In this document: positions 1 to 7,990 of the stretch, in pieces
How positions within the stretch are numbered: position 1 is the stretch's first letter
Layout of the letters: every line of letters begins with the position of its first letter
NCBI GenBank assembly: GCA_048500255.1
Contig: JASNYH010000002.1
Coordinates: 372,001-436,000 of the forward strand
DNA: 64,000 bases
Source of the DNA: JAMHWF01 sp048500255
Lineage (GTDB): Bacteria; Pseudomonadota; Gammaproteobacteria; Burkholderiales; Burkholderiaceae_C
Direction of reading: 5' to 3'
Notes under the pieces: model-generated
Told to the model about the DNA's origin: nothing
What the model saw: only the letters and a program-made list of their open reading frames with translations
The model's database searches: none
Position numbers and translations under genes: made by a program

Positions 1-650
1 CCGCCGGCGCGCTGCTCGAGCGCACGCTGTACCGGCCGATGTATGCCAAGCCGCACCTCGACCAGGTGCTGTTCTCGATCGGCCTCGTCTTCATTGCGGT
101 CGCCGCGGTCGACTTCTTCCTCGGCGCGCGCCAGCAGATCATCCTGCTGCCTGCGTGGCTGCAGGGCCGCTTCGACCTGCCCTGGATCGACGTCGGCAAG
201 TACCGGCTGTTCATCATCGTCGTGTGCGCCGTGCTGACGCTGGCGCTGCAGTGGATCCTCACGCGCACGCGCTTCGGCAGCCGGCTGCGCGCGTCGGTCG
301 ACGATCCGCGCGTCGCCAGCGGCCTGGGGCTCAACGTCAACCGCATCTTCCTCGTCACCTTCGCCGTCGGCTCGGGGCTCGCCGGGCTGGGCGGCGCGAT
401 GGGCGCCGAAGTGCTCGGGCTCGATCCGACGTTCCCGCTCAAGTTCATGATCTATTTCCTGATCGTCGTGTCGGTCGGCGGCACGACGACGATCACCGGC
501 CCGCTGCTCGCCGCGCTGCTGCTGGGCATCGCCGACGTCGCCGGCAAGTACTACGTGCCCAAGCTGGGCGCCTTCATCGTCTACAGCCTGATGATCCTGA
601 TCCTGGTATGGCGCCCGCAGGGCCTGTTCGCGCGGGCGGCGTCGCGATGA
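1..650 (+). CDS. livH: Branched-chain amino acid ABC transporter permease LivH (5' end cut off)
   Basis: Inner-membrane permease of a LIV-type (HAAT family) ABC importer. The reading frame is open from base 3, before the first ATG at 39, so the real start lies upstream of the window and only the C-terminal part (about 216 residues) is seen. The visible part has several hydrophobic segments and the Gly/Ala-rich stretch GLAGLGGAMGAEV followed by GLDPTFPLKF, typical of LivH. Its TGA overlaps the livM ATG (ATGA), which indicates translational coupling in an operon livH-livM-livG-livF. The substrate (amino acid, amide or urea) cannot be read from the permease. Confidence 0.9.
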   Translation, partial: AGALLERTLYRPMYAKPHLDQVLFSIGLVFIAVAAVDFFLGARQQIILLPAWLQGRFDLPWIDVGKYRLFIIVVCAVLTLALQWILTRTRFGSRLRASVDDPRVASGLGLNVNRIFLVTFAVGSGLAGLGGAMGAEVLGLDPTFPLKFMIYFLIVVSVGGTTTITGPLLAALLLGIADVAGKYYVPKLGAFIVYSLMILILVWRPQGLFARAASR

Positions 651-1612
651 AGGCCGCCGCATTCCTGCGCGCCGACGCGCGCTGGCGCTGGTGGGAATTC
701 GCGCTCGCCGTGGCCGCCGTCGCGTCGTGGTTCCTGCTGCCGGCGCACACGCCGCTGCTGACCGAGATCGCCATCCTCGCGCTGTTCGCGATCTCGCTCG
801 ACCTGGTGCTCGGCTATGCCGGCATCGTGTCGCTCGGCCACACCGCCTTCTTCGGCATCGGCGCCTACGGCGCGGCGCTGTTCGCCACGCACGTCATGCC
901 CGATCCGCTCGTCGGGCTGGTGGTCGCGATCGCGGTGTCGACCGTCGCCGGCGCGTTGTCGAGCGTGCTGATCATGCGCGGCTCCGACCTGACGCGATTG
1001 ATGGTCACGCTCGGCGTCGCGTCGGTGCTGTTCGAACTGGCCAACAAGCTCGACCACATCACCGGCGGCGCCGACGGCCTGCAAGGCGCGCAGATGGCGC
1101 CGCTGTTCGGCTTCGAGTTCGACCTGCAGGGCCGCGTCGCCTACGCCTATTGCCTGGCGGTGCTGGCGCTGGGCGTGTTCGTCGCGCGGCGGCTCGTCAA
1201 GTCGCCGTTCGGCGTGTCGCTGCAAGCGCTGCGCGACAACCGGCTGCGCGCGGCGTCGATCGGGCTGGCCGTCAATGCGCGGCTGGCGGCGGTCTACACC
1301 GTCGCCGCGGGCCTGGCCGGCGCGGCGGGCGCGCTGTCGGCGCAGAAGACGGGCTTCGCCTTCGCGTCGCTCGACGTGCTGGCCTTCCACCAGAGCGCCG
1401 ACGTGATGCTGATGCTCGTGATCGGCGGCACCGGCTATCTCTATGGCGGCATCTTCGGCGCCGTCATCTTCAAGCTGCTGCAGGACCTGATCTCGGCCTG
1501 GACGCCGCAGTACTGGACCTTCTGGATCGGCCTGTTCCTGGTCGTGCTGATGCTCGTCGGTCGCGAGCGGCTGATCCGCCCGTGGACGTGGTGGCGCGGA
1601 GGTGCGAAGTGA
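647..1612 (+). CDS. livM: Branched-chain amino acid ABC transporter permease LivM
   Basis: Second permease of the importer, 321 residues. I start it at the ATG overlapping the livH stop; the open frame upstream is only a shadow inside livH. It has about eight hydrophobic segments and the LivM signature LDLVLGYAGIVSLGHTAFFG near residues 48-67. A cytoplasmic loop with ALRDNRLRAASIGL near residue 195 matches the ATPase-coupling region of this family. The stop overlaps the GTG start of livG (GTGA), so translation is coupled. It acts as the partner of LivH in the inner membrane. Confidence 0.93.
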   Translation: MKAAAFLRADARWRWWEFALAVAAVASWFLLPAHTPLLTEIAILALFAISLDLVLGYAGIVSLGHTAFFGIGAYGAALFATHVMPDPLVGLVVAIAVSTVAGALSSVLIMRGSDLTRLMVTLGVASVLFELANKLDHITGGADGLQGAQMAPLFGFEFDLQGRVAYAYCLAVLALGVFVARRLVKSPFGVSLQALRDNRLRAASIGLAVNARLAAVYTVAAGLAGAAGALSAQKTGFAFASLDVLAFHQSADVMLMLVIGGTGYLYGGIFGAVIFKLLQDLISAWTPQYWTFWIGLFLVVLMLVGRERLIRPWTWWRGGAK

Positions 1613-2361
1613 GCGCCGTCGTGCTCGAGACGAAAGGCCTCGTCAAGCGCTTCGGCGGCGTGACGGCGACCGACGACGTGTCGCTGCGCGTCGAGCAGGG
1701 CGCGCGCCACGCGCTGATCGGTCCCAACGGCGCCGGCAAGACGACGCTGATCAACCTGCTGACCGGCGTGCTCGAGCCGACGGCCGGCAGCATCGCGCTG
1801 ATGGGCGAGGACATCACGCGCCTCGCGCAGCACAAGCGCGTCGCGCGCGGCCTGGTGCGCACCTTCCAGATCAACCAGCTGTTCGCCGAGCTTTCGCCGC
1901 TGCAGTCGATCGCGCTGACGGTGACGAACCAGCGCGGCGCGAGCGGCGGCTGGTGGCGCGCGCTCGGCCGCGACGCCGCGGTGGCCGAGGACTGCGACCG
2001 CCTGCTGCGCCAGTTCCGCCTCGACGACGTGATGGACCGCAAGACGGCCGTGCTGCCCTACGGCAAGCGCCGCCTGCTCGAGATCGCCATCGCCATCGCC
2101 TGCCGGCCGCGCGTGCTGCTGCTCGACGAGCCGGTGGCCGGCGTGCCCGAGGGCGAGCGCCAGGAGATCTTCGAGACGATCGACGCGCTGCCGGCCGACG
2201 TGTCGGTGCTGCTGATCGAACACGACATGGACCTCGTCTTCAACTTCGCGCGCACCGTGTCGGTGCTCGTCAACGGCGGCGTGTTCGCCGAGGGCGACGT
2301 GCAGACCATCTCCCACGACGAGCGCGTCAAGGCCGTCTACCTCGGGCAAGGCCATGAGTGA
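1609..2361 (+). CDS. livG: Branched-chain amino acid ABC transporter ATP-binding protein LivG
   Basis: Cytoplasmic ATPase of the Liv importer, 250 residues, from a GTG start overlapping the livM TGA. Walker A is GPNGAGKTT near residues 38-46, and Walker B is LLLDEPVAG followed by the switch region LIEHDMDLVF. The ABC signature is LPYGKRRLLEIA instead of LSxGQ; Tyr-Gly variants are usual in LivG, but the Pro and the missing Gln make this one divergent. The gene ends with an 8-base overlap into livF. Confidence 0.93.
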   Translation: MSAVVLETKGLVKRFGGVTATDDVSLRVEQGARHALIGPNGAGKTTLINLLTGVLEPTAGSIALMGEDITRLAQHKRVARGLVRTFQINQLFAELSPLQSIALTVTNQRGASGGWWRALGRDAAVAEDCDRLLRQFRLDDVMDRKTAVLPYGKRRLLEIAIAIACRPRVLLLDEPVAGVPEGERQEIFETIDALPADVSVLLIEHDMDLVFNFARTVSVLVNGGVFAEGDVQTISHDERVKAVYLGQGHE

Positions 2362-3064
2362 ACTGCTCAGGGTGGAGGGGCTGCGCGCCGGCTACGGCGA
2401 GGCCGTCGTGATCCAGGGCGTCGACCTCGCGCTGGCTGCCGGCGAGTCGCTCGCGCTGCTCGGGCGCAACGGCACGGGCAAGACGACGCTGCTCAACACG
2501 CTGGTCGGCGTGACGCGCCGCCACGCCGGGCGCATCGCGCTGGCCGGCCGCGACGTGACGACGCTGCCGCCGTACCGCCGCGCCGAGGCCGGCATCGGCT
2601 GGGTGCCGCAGGAGCGCAACATCTTCAAGTCGCTCACCGTCGAGGAGAACCTGACGGCCGTCGCGCGGCCCGGGCCCTGGAGCGTGGGTCGCGTCTACGA
2701 GATGTTCCCGCGCCTGCGCGAGCGGCGCGCGCTGCTGGGCACGCAGCTCTCTGGCGGCGAGCAGCAGATGCTCGCCGTCGCGCGCGCGCTCGTGCTCAAC
2801 CCCAAGCTGTTGCTGCTCGACGAGCCGCTCGAAGGGCTCGCGCCGATCATCGTCGAGGAACTGCTGCGCTCGATCGAGCGCGTCGTGCGCGACGAGGGGC
2901 TGTCGGCCATCCTCGTCGAGCAGAACCCGCGCCTCATCCTCGGCATGACGCACCGTGCCGTCGTGCTCGACCGCGGCGCCATCGTCCACGAGAGCGACAG
3001 CGCGACGCTGCGCGCGCATCCGGAGCACCTGGAGAAGCTGTTGTCGGTGCATGCCGCGTCGTGA
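2354..3064 (+). CDS. livF: Branched-chain amino acid ABC transporter ATP-binding protein LivF
   Basis: Second ATPase of the importer, 236 residues. Walker A is GRNGTGKTT near residue 37, the signature is LSGGEQQMLAVARAL, and Walker B is LLLLDEPLEGLAP, all canonical for LivF. It overlaps livG by 8 bases and is the last gene of the operon. Downstream lies a convergent tRNA gene. The periplasmic binding protein is not next to livF and may lie upstream of the window. The orphan binding proteins at 50418 and 51649 are possible alternatives, but that is only a guess. Confidence 0.93.
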   Translation: MSELLRVEGLRAGYGEAVVIQGVDLALAAGESLALLGRNGTGKTTLLNTLVGVTRRHAGRIALAGRDVTTLPPYRRAEAGIGWVPQERNIFKSLTVEENLTAVARPGPWSVGRVYEMFPRLRERRALLGTQLSGGEQQMLAVARALVLNPKLLLLDEPLEGLAPIIVEELLRSIERVVRDEGLSAILVEQNPRLILGMTHRAVVLDRGAIVHESDSATLRAHPEHLEKLLSVHAAS

Positions 3065-3139
3065 GCGGCGGTGCGGCCTGCCGGTGGGCGACTTCGAGGA
3101 AGGCGTCGGCCAGCACGGCTTGCTCGTTGTGCGGAAGGC

Positions 3140-3215
3140 TGGCGCGGCTGGCGGGGATCGAACCCACGACCCTCGGCTTCGGAGGCCGATACTCTATCCA
3201 CTGAGCTACAGCCGC
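3140..3215 (-). tRNA. tRNA-Arg (anticodon CCG)
   Basis: Read on the minus strand this gives a 76-nt cloverleaf. The acceptor stem GCGGCTG pairs with CAGCCGC. The D-arm contains AGCTCAGTGGATAGAG, the anticodon loop is CTCCGAA (anticodon CCG, reads CGG), and the T-loop is GGTTCGATCC. The discriminator is G and CCA is encoded in the DNA. It lies between livF and the dehydrogenase gene, antisense to the extended N-terminus that the dehydrogenase frame would otherwise have. Confidence 0.97.
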
Positions 3216-3227
3216 ACGCAGGCGGCG

Positions 3228-3233
3228 ATTGTA
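3228..3233 (-). promoter_or_regulatory. -10 element of the tRNA-Arg promoter
   Basis: On the minus strand the hexamer TACAAT lies 12 bases upstream of the tRNA 5' end, which would give a leader of about 6 nt. No clear -35 hexamer is seen. Confidence 0.5.
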
Positions 3234-3295
3234 TCTGCCAGGCACTCCGCAGCCGCTGTACCATCGCCGACCTTTCGGCACGGACACCCAAGACC

Positions 3296-4405
3296 ATGAC
3301 GCAGGCGTTGAAGATCGCCGTGATCCCCGGCGACGGCATCGGCAACGAAGTGATGCCCGAGGGCGTGCGCGTGCTCGAGGCGGCGGCCAGGCGCTACGGC
3401 ATTGCGTTCGATCTGCGGCCCGTCGACTGGGCCAGCTGCGCCTGGTACGAGAAGACGGGCCGGATGATGCCCGACGACTGGAAGGCGCAGCTCTCGGGCA
3501 TGGACGCGCTGTACTTCGGCGCCGCCGGCTGGCCCGCGACGGTGCCGGATCACGTCTCGTTGTGGGGCTCGCTGATCAAGTTCCGCCGCGAGTTCGACCA
3601 GTACGTCAACCTGCGCCCGGTGCGATTGTTCGACGGCGTGCCCTGCCCGCTGGCCGGGCGCAAGGCCGGCGACATCGACTTCTACATCGTGCGCGAGAAC
3701 ACCGAGGGCGAGTACAGCGCCGTCGGCGGGCGCATGTACGAGGGCACGGAGCGCGAGGTCGTGGTGCAGCAGTCGGTGTTCTCGCGCTTCGGCACCGAGC
3801 GGGTGCTGAAGTACGCCTTCGAGCTGGCGCAGTCGCGAGCCCGCAAGAAGCTGACGGTGGCCACCAAGAGCAACGGCATCTCGATCAGCATGCCGTGGTG
3901 GGACGAGCGCGCCGACGAGATGGCCCGGCGCTACCCTGCGGTGGCGATGGACAAGCAGCACATCGACATCCTGAGCGCGCGCTTCGTGCTCACGCCCGAC
4001 CGCTTCGACGTGGTGGTGGCGACCAACCTGTTCGGCGACATCCTCTCCGACCTCGGCCCGGCATGCACCGGCACGATCGGGCTGGCGCCGTCGGCCAACC
4101 TGAACCCGGAGCGGCGCTTCCCGTCGCTGTTCGAGCCGGTGCACGGCTCGGCGCCCGACATCTACGGCAGGAACATCGCCAACCCGGTGGCGATGATCTG
4201 GTCGGGCGCGCTGATGCTCGACTTCCTCGGCGGCAAGCCGGGCGGCGACGCCGGCCTGCGCGAGCGCTGCCGCGCGGCGCACGACGCCATCGTCACGGCG
4301 ATCGAGGCCGTGCTGCGCGAGGGGCCGCGCACGCCCGACCTCGGCGGCAGCGCGTCGACCGACGAGGTCGGCCGCGCCATCGCCGAGCGCGTCGAACGCG
4401 CATGA
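3296..4405 (+). CDS. Tartrate/D-malate dehydrogenase-type oxidative decarboxylase (isocitrate/isopropylmalate dehydrogenase family)
   Basis: NAD-dependent beta-decarboxylating dehydrogenase, 369 residues, resembling TtuC/DmlA (tartrate dehydrogenase, D-malate dehydrogenase) more than LeuB. The N-terminus is MTQALKIAVIPGDGIGNEV. Other family motifs are LRPVRLF, VRENTEGEYS, GPACTGTIGLAPSANLNPE and FEPVHGSAPDIYG. I chose the ATG at 3296 because the frame is open further upstream, but that part would be antisense to the tRNA and is not protein-like. It is a single gene, not next to leuCD, which argues against a leucine role. Tartrate, D-malate or a related 2-hydroxy diacid is the likely substrate; the exact one cannot be told. 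Confidence 0.82.
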   Translation: MTQALKIAVIPGDGIGNEVMPEGVRVLEAAARRYGIAFDLRPVDWASCAWYEKTGRMMPDDWKAQLSGMDALYFGAAGWPATVPDHVSLWGSLIKFRREFDQYVNLRPVRLFDGVPCPLAGRKAGDIDFYIVRENTEGEYSAVGGRMYEGTEREVVVQQSVFSRFGTERVLKYAFELAQSRARKKLTVATKSNGISISMPWWDERADEMARRYPAVAMDKQHIDILSARFVLTPDRFDVVVATNLFGDILSDLGPACTGTIGLAPSANLNPERRFPSLFEPVHGSAPDIYGRNIANPVAMIWSGALMLDFLGGKPGGDAGLRERCRAAHDAIVTAIEAVLREGPRTPDLGGSASTDEVGRAIAERVERA

Positions 4406-4415
4406 AGCGCGTCGC

Positions 4416-4421
4416 TATAAT
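4416..4421 (+). promoter_or_regulatory. -10 element upstream of the cytochrome c gene
   Basis: A perfect TATAAT stands out in very GC-rich sequence, 61 bases before the cytochrome c ATG. A partial -35 (TCGAAC at 4392-4397, 18-bp spacer) matches the consensus poorly. Confidence 0.5.
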
Positions 4422-4481
4422 GCCGCCGCTCTGCGACGGGGCGGGCCCATCTGCAGCGCTACAGCCCTCCTCGAGTCATCC

Positions 4482-4976
4482 ATGAGCGACGTTCAACACA
4501 CCTCCCACGCCGACTCTCCGCACGAGGGTCCGATCAAGACGCCCAAGCAGGTCATCGCCGCGGTGGCCGCCGGCTTCCTGATCCCGATCGCGATCATCGT
4601 GCTGCTCGCCGTCTACGTGTCGAGCGGCCAGCGCATCGGCGCTGGCAGCGACGGCGTCGCCGCCGACGAAGCGCTGGCGCGGCGCATCGAGCCGGTCGGC
4701 CGCGTCGAGGTGCGCGACGAGTCCGCGCCCGCGGCGCTGAAGACGGGCGAACAGGTCTACCAGGCGCAGTGCGTCGCCTGCCACGGCACGGGCGTCGCGG
4801 GTGCGCCGAAGTTCGGCGACGCGGCGGCGTGGGCGCCGCGCATCAAGAGCGGCCTCGAGGCGCTGCTGACCTCGTCGCTCAAGGGCAAGGGCGCGATGCC
4901 GCCGCGCGGCGGCACGACCGCGTCGGACGCCGACATCCGCGCCACCGTCGAATACATGGTCGGCGCGGTCCAGTAG
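4482..4976 (+). CDS. Membrane-anchored class I cytochrome c (c5 type)
   Basis: Periplasmic electron carrier of 164 residues. A single hydrophobic anchor spans residues 22-45 (VIAAVAAGFLIPIAIIVLLA). Residues about 85-164 form one cytochrome c domain with haem-binding CVACH at 97-101 and probable axial Met139 in KGAMPPRGG. This layout is usual for the cytochrome c5 family, which passes electrons to terminal oxidases. It is monocistronic, with its own -10 element and a convergent neighbour downstream. The redox partner cannot be inferred from context. Confidence 0.88.
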   Translation: MSDVQHTSHADSPHEGPIKTPKQVIAAVAAGFLIPIAIIVLLAVYVSSGQRIGAGSDGVAADEALARRIEPVGRVEVRDESAPAALKTGEQVYQAQCVACHGTGVAGAPKFGDAAAWAPRIKSGLEALLTSSLKGKGAMPPRGGTTASDADIRATVEYMVGAVQ

Positions 4977-4991
4977 CCGTCGGCTACGGCT
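4975..4991. terminator. Small hairpin between convergent genes
   Basis: AGCCGT (4975-4980) and ACGGCT (4986-4991) form a 6-bp stem with a 5-base loop directly at the stop of the cytochrome gene and before the convergent gene ending at 5003. There is no T-tract, so terminator function is only possible. Confidence 0.3.
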
Positions 4992-5002
4992 GCGCCGCGG
5001 CG

Positions 5003-5539
5003 TCAGCACGCAGCAGGCGGTTCGGGTCGAAGCCGATAGCCGTAGCGCATCGGCAGCTCCCCGCCGAGGCAGGGCTCGGCGCGCCAGGTGCCGGCCTCGA
5101 TGGCCTCGGCGGCCGGTGCCATGTCGAGCGTGTGCACGATGCCGAGCCCGAGATCGGTGTCGATGAACAGGCGCCCGGCCTCGTCGACCAGCGCCGCCCG
5201 GTAGCGCGCCGGGCGCCCGGTGTGGGACTCGATCGTCGGCGCGCGCGCGTCGCCGCCCACCCGCCACACCCACGGCGCCGCCTCGAGCTCGACGTAGACG
5301 CGCTGCGGCCCGTTCTGGAAGTACCAGCAGCCGGCGTCGTCGTGCTCGTAGTTGCGGTGGATGAACTCGCGCAGCTTGTCGTGGCGGATCGCGCTGCCCT
5401 TGACGCGCGGGAACGGGCCGGCGGCCTGCACGCGCTCGTCGCGCATGTACCAGTCGCCGCGCGCGTCGAGCGCCAGCCAGCCGTAGCAGTGCGGCACGTG
5501 GGGCCACTTGGCGAGCGCCGCCTTCACCAGATCGTCCAT
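5003..5539 (-). CDS. Conserved protein of unknown function
   Basis: A 178-residue soluble protein I cannot name. It starts MDDLVKAALAKWPHVPHCYG and has conserved-looking blocks rich in Trp, Tyr and His: WLALDARGDWYMRDE, HDKLREFIHRNYEHDD and CWYFQNGPQRVYVELE. It has no signal peptide or membrane segment. The start is the ATG at 5539; the same frame is open far upstream, but that part is a shadow of the hydrolase gene. It lies 14 bases downstream of the YheT-type hydrolase on the same strand, so the two are probably co-transcribed. The domain may be one of the DUF families common in betaproteobacteria. Confidence 0.75.
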   Translation of the reverse strand: MDDLVKAALAKWPHVPHCYGWLALDARGDWYMRDERVQAAGPFPRVKGSAIRHDKLREFIHRNYEHDDAGCWYFQNGPQRVYVELEAAPWVWRVGGDARAPTIESHTGRPARYRAALVDEAGRLFIDTDLGLGIVHTLDMAPAAEAIEAGTWRAEPCLGGELPMRYGYRLRPEPPAAC

Positions 5540-5553
5540 CGGCCGATGATCGG

Positions 5554-6555
5554 TCAAAGCCGCTCGCGCAGCCAGTTCGCCACCTGCTCCGGCAGGGTCG
5601 CCAGCCGCCCCGGAAAGCCGCCGTGCGCGAAGCCGACGTGGCCGCCGTGCGCCGGCTGCCACAGCGTGACGTTCGCGCCGGCCTCGCGCGGCGTCGGCAG
5701 GCTGGCCGCCGGCACGAAGGGGTCGTTGCGCGCATTGACGACGAGCGCCGGCACGCGGATGCGCGCCAGCTGCGGCTTGGCCGACGCGCGTGCGTAGTAG
5801 TCGGCGGCGTCGCGAAAGCCGTGCAGCGGTGCGGTGAACACGTCGTCGAAGTCGTACAGGTCGCGCGCTGCGACGAGCCGCCGGCGGTCGAACAGGCCCG
5901 GGTGCTGCGCCAGCTTGGCGAGCGCCTTGGGCTTCATCGTCCGCAGGAACAGGCGCGTGTAGACGGCGCGGTTGAAGCCGCGGCCGAGCGCCATGCCGCC
6001 GGCCGCCAGGTCGAGCGGCGCCGACACGGCGCACACGGCGCGCACCGTGCGCGCCGCCGTGTCGCCCGCTTCCTCGGCCCAGCGCAGCAGCGCATTGCCG
6101 CCGAGCGACACGCCGACGGCGACGAGCGGCCCGGCATGCTGCGCGCGCAGCCGCTGCAGCACCCAGCCGACCTCCTCGTGGTCGCCCGAGTGATAGGCGC
6201 GCGGCGCGAGGTTGAGCTCCCCCGAGCAGCCGCGAAAGTGCGGCACGGCGCAGCGCCAGCCGAGCGCGTGCGCGCGGTGCGCGAAGGCCACGCTGTAGTG
6301 GCTCGCGCTCGAGCCCTCGAGGCCGTGGAACAGCGCGAGCAGCGGCGGCGCCGCGGCTTGCGTCGCCGCATCGCCGCCCGGTGCATCGAGGAAGTCGACG
6401 TCGACGAAGTCGCCGTCGGGCGTCGTCCAGCGCTCGCGGCGGTAGGCCGGCCGCGGCTGCCAGCGGTGCGACACGACGGCCGACCAGATCGTCTGCACGT
6501 TGCCGCCCCAGGCGCCCGAGCCGCCCAGCCAGCGCGGCGCGCGATGCGCGTCCAT
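5554..6555 (-). CDS. YheT-type alpha/beta hydrolase
   Basis: A 333-residue cytoplasmic alpha/beta-hydrolase of the YheT/AB-hydrolase-4 group. N-terminal GNVQTIW and the oxyanion region LALFHGLEGSSASHYS are typical, as is the block VPHFRGCSGELNLAPRAYHSG. The nucleophile elbow is GVSLGGN, and the late PAHGGHVGFA carries the probable catalytic His. YheT enzymes have esterase-like activity in vitro and no firm physiological role. It is flanked by an NTF2-like gene 11 bases upstream and an unknown gene downstream on the same strand, forming a likely three-gene operon. Confidence 0.88.
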   Translation of the reverse strand: MDAHRAPRWLGGSGAWGGNVQTIWSAVVSHRWQPRPAYRRERWTTPDGDFVDVDFLDAPGGDAATQAAAPPLLALFHGLEGSSASHYSVAFAHRAHALGWRCAVPHFRGCSGELNLAPRAYHSGDHEEVGWVLQRLRAQHAGPLVAVGVSLGGNALLRWAEEAGDTAARTVRAVCAVSAPLDLAAGGMALGRGFNRAVYTRLFLRTMKPKALAKLAQHPGLFDRRRLVAARDLYDFDDVFTAPLHGFRDAADYYARASAKPQLARIRVPALVVNARNDPFVPAASLPTPREAGANVTLWQPAHGGHVGFAHGGFPGRLATLPEQVANWLRERL

Positions 6556-6566
6556 ACCGCCCGCCC

Positions 6567-7013
6567 CTAGTGCAAGGTCGACGGCGGCTCGCTGATGTCG
6601 GGCAGATCCTGCAGCGAGCCCGGGCTGGCGTGGTGCAGCACGAGGCGCCAGCCGCGCGCCGTCCTGGCATAGACGTTGGTCGCGACGACCCAGGCCGTCT
6701 GCAGCCCCTGCTGCGTCAGCATCGGCACGCGCTCGACGACGTGGTGGATCGCGACGCCCGACGACAGCTGCATGCGGCGCACGCGCTCGGGCTGCGCGCC
6801 GACGCCGCCGCCGTTGCCGAACATCGCCTCGAAGCTGGCGCGGATCGCGTCGGGTCCGACGATGCGCGGGCCGCCGGGATGAATGCAGGCGATGTCGTCG
6901 TCGTCGCCCCAGACCTCCATCAGCTTCTCGATGTCGCCCTGCTGCAGCGCCTCGTAGAACTGCTGCTCGATATCGTCGGGCGAGCCGAGCGGGGCGGTGC
7001 GGGGCGCGGGCAT
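6567..7013 (-). CDS. SnoaL/NTF2-like protein
   Basis: A 148-residue protein with a single NTF2-like fold. IEQQFYEALQQGDIEKLMEVW is followed by DDDDIACIHPGGPRIVGPDAIRASFEAMF, and the C-terminus has the RGWRLVLHHASPG strand motif. This cone fold serves either as a small enzyme (SnoaL, ketosteroid isomerase) or as a ligand-binding scaffold. There is no signal peptide. It is probably the first gene of the operon with the hydrolase. Its substrate is unknown; an enzymatic role is inference only. Confidence 0.8.
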   Translation of the reverse strand: MPAPRTAPLGSPDDIEQQFYEALQQGDIEKLMEVWGDDDDIACIHPGGPRIVGPDAIRASFEAMFGNGGGVGAQPERVRRMQLSSGVAIHHVVERVPMLTQQGLQTAWVVATNVYARTARGWRLVLHHASPGSLQDLPDISEPPSTLH

Positions 7014-7031
7014 GGGCGCGAGCTTAGCAAG

Positions 7032-7913
7032 TCAGCGCAGCACGACGGTCTTGGCGCCGTTGAGCAGCACGCGGTGCTCGACGTGCCAGCGCACGGCGCG
7101 CGCCAGCACGACACATTCGACGTCGCGGCCGACGGCGGCGAAGTCCTCCGGCGTCAGCGCGTGGTCGACGCGCTCGACGTCCTGTTCGATGATCGGCCCC
7201 TCGTCGAGGTCGGCCGTCACGTAGTGCGCCGTCGCGCCGATCAGCTTGACGCCGCGCTCGTGCGCCTGCGCATAGGGCCGCGCGCCCTTGAAGCTCGGCA
7301 GGAAGCTGTGGTGGATGTTGATCGCGCGCCCGCGCAGCCCGGCGCAGAACTCGGCGCTGAGGATCTGCATGTAGCGCGCCAGCACGACGAGCTCGACGCT
7401 CTCGGCGTCGACCAGCGCCTCGACGCGGCGCTCCTGCTCGCGCTTGGCCGCGGGCGACGCGATCGGCCAGTGGTGGAACGGGATGCCGTAGCCGGCCGCC
7501 AGACCCTCGAAATCGCGGTGGTTCGACACGATGGCCGCGATGTCGGCGCGCAGCTGCCCCGAGCGCACGCGAAACAGCAGGTCGTTGAGGCAGTGGCCGT
7601 GCTGGCTGACCATCAGCAGCAGGCGCGGGCGGCGCGCCAGCGCGTGAAAGCGCAGATCCATGGCGAAGCGCGCGGCGACCTCGGCAAACGCCGCCTGCAG
7701 CGCCGCCGTCTCGGCCAGGGCGGGCGGCGCCTCGAAGTGCACGCGCATGAAGAACAGCCCCGTGCCGTCGTCGCTCTGCACGTCGCCGAACTGCTGCGAG
7801 TCGAGGATGTTGCAGCCCGATTCGTAGAGACGCCCCGCGACGGCATGCACGATGCCCTTGGCGTCGCGGCACGACAGCGTGAGGACGAACTCGGGTTGGG
7901 ACGGCGCGGACAT
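7032..7913 (-). CDS. purU: Formyltetrahydrofolate deformylase PurU
   Basis: Hydrolyses 10-formyl-tetrahydrofolate to formate and tetrahydrofolate, balancing one-carbon pools and feeding formate to PurT. It has 293 residues. An N-terminal ACT domain (about 8-90, with GIVHAVAGRLYESGCNILDSQQ) is followed by a formyltransferase fold. Catalytic residues are visible: N199 and H201 in INIHHSFLPSF, and D237 in DLDEGPIIEQD. The C-terminal VLLNGAKTVVL ending is typical. The start is the ATG at 7913. A TACAAT on the minus strand at 7923-7928 would place the transcript start about 3 nt before it. Confidence 0.95.
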   Translation of the reverse strand: MSAPSQPEFVLTLSCRDAKGIVHAVAGRLYESGCNILDSQQFGDVQSDDGTGLFFMRVHFEAPPALAETAALQAAFAEVAARFAMDLRFHALARRPRLLLMVSQHGHCLNDLLFRVRSGQLRADIAAIVSNHRDFEGLAAGYGIPFHHWPIASPAAKREQERRVEALVDAESVELVVLARYMQILSAEFCAGLRGRAINIHHSFLPSFKGARPYAQAHERGVKLIGATAHYVTADLDEGPIIEQDVERVDHALTPEDFAAVGRDVECVVLARAVRWHVEHRVLLNGAKTVVLR

Positions 7914-7922
7914 CGGGCGGCG

Positions 7923-7928
7923 ATTGTA
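7923..7928 (-). promoter_or_regulatory. -10 element of purU
   Basis: Minus-strand TACAAT lies 9 bases upstream of the purU start codon. The predicted +1 (about 7916) leaves almost no leader, so the mRNA may be leaderless or nearly so. Confidence 0.4.
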
Positions 7929-7960
7929 CGAACATGCCGGCACGCCCCGGCGCGCGTGCC

Positions 7961-7966
7961 TAGAAT
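7961..7966 (+). promoter_or_regulatory. -10 element of the ECF sigma gene
   Basis: TAGAAT lies 24 bases before the ATG at 7991 and predicts a transcript start near 7973. No -35 match and no clear ECF-type promoter motif are seen, so autoregulation cannot be read from the sequence. Confidence 0.4.
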
Positions 7967-7990
7967 CGCGGCACTTCGCCGCAGCCCGCC

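Noticed and set aside
3071..3295. Extended N-terminus of the tartrate-type dehydrogenase
   Set aside because: It would overlap tRNA-Arg on the other strand and resembles no family member; the ATG at 3296 gives the normal N-terminus.
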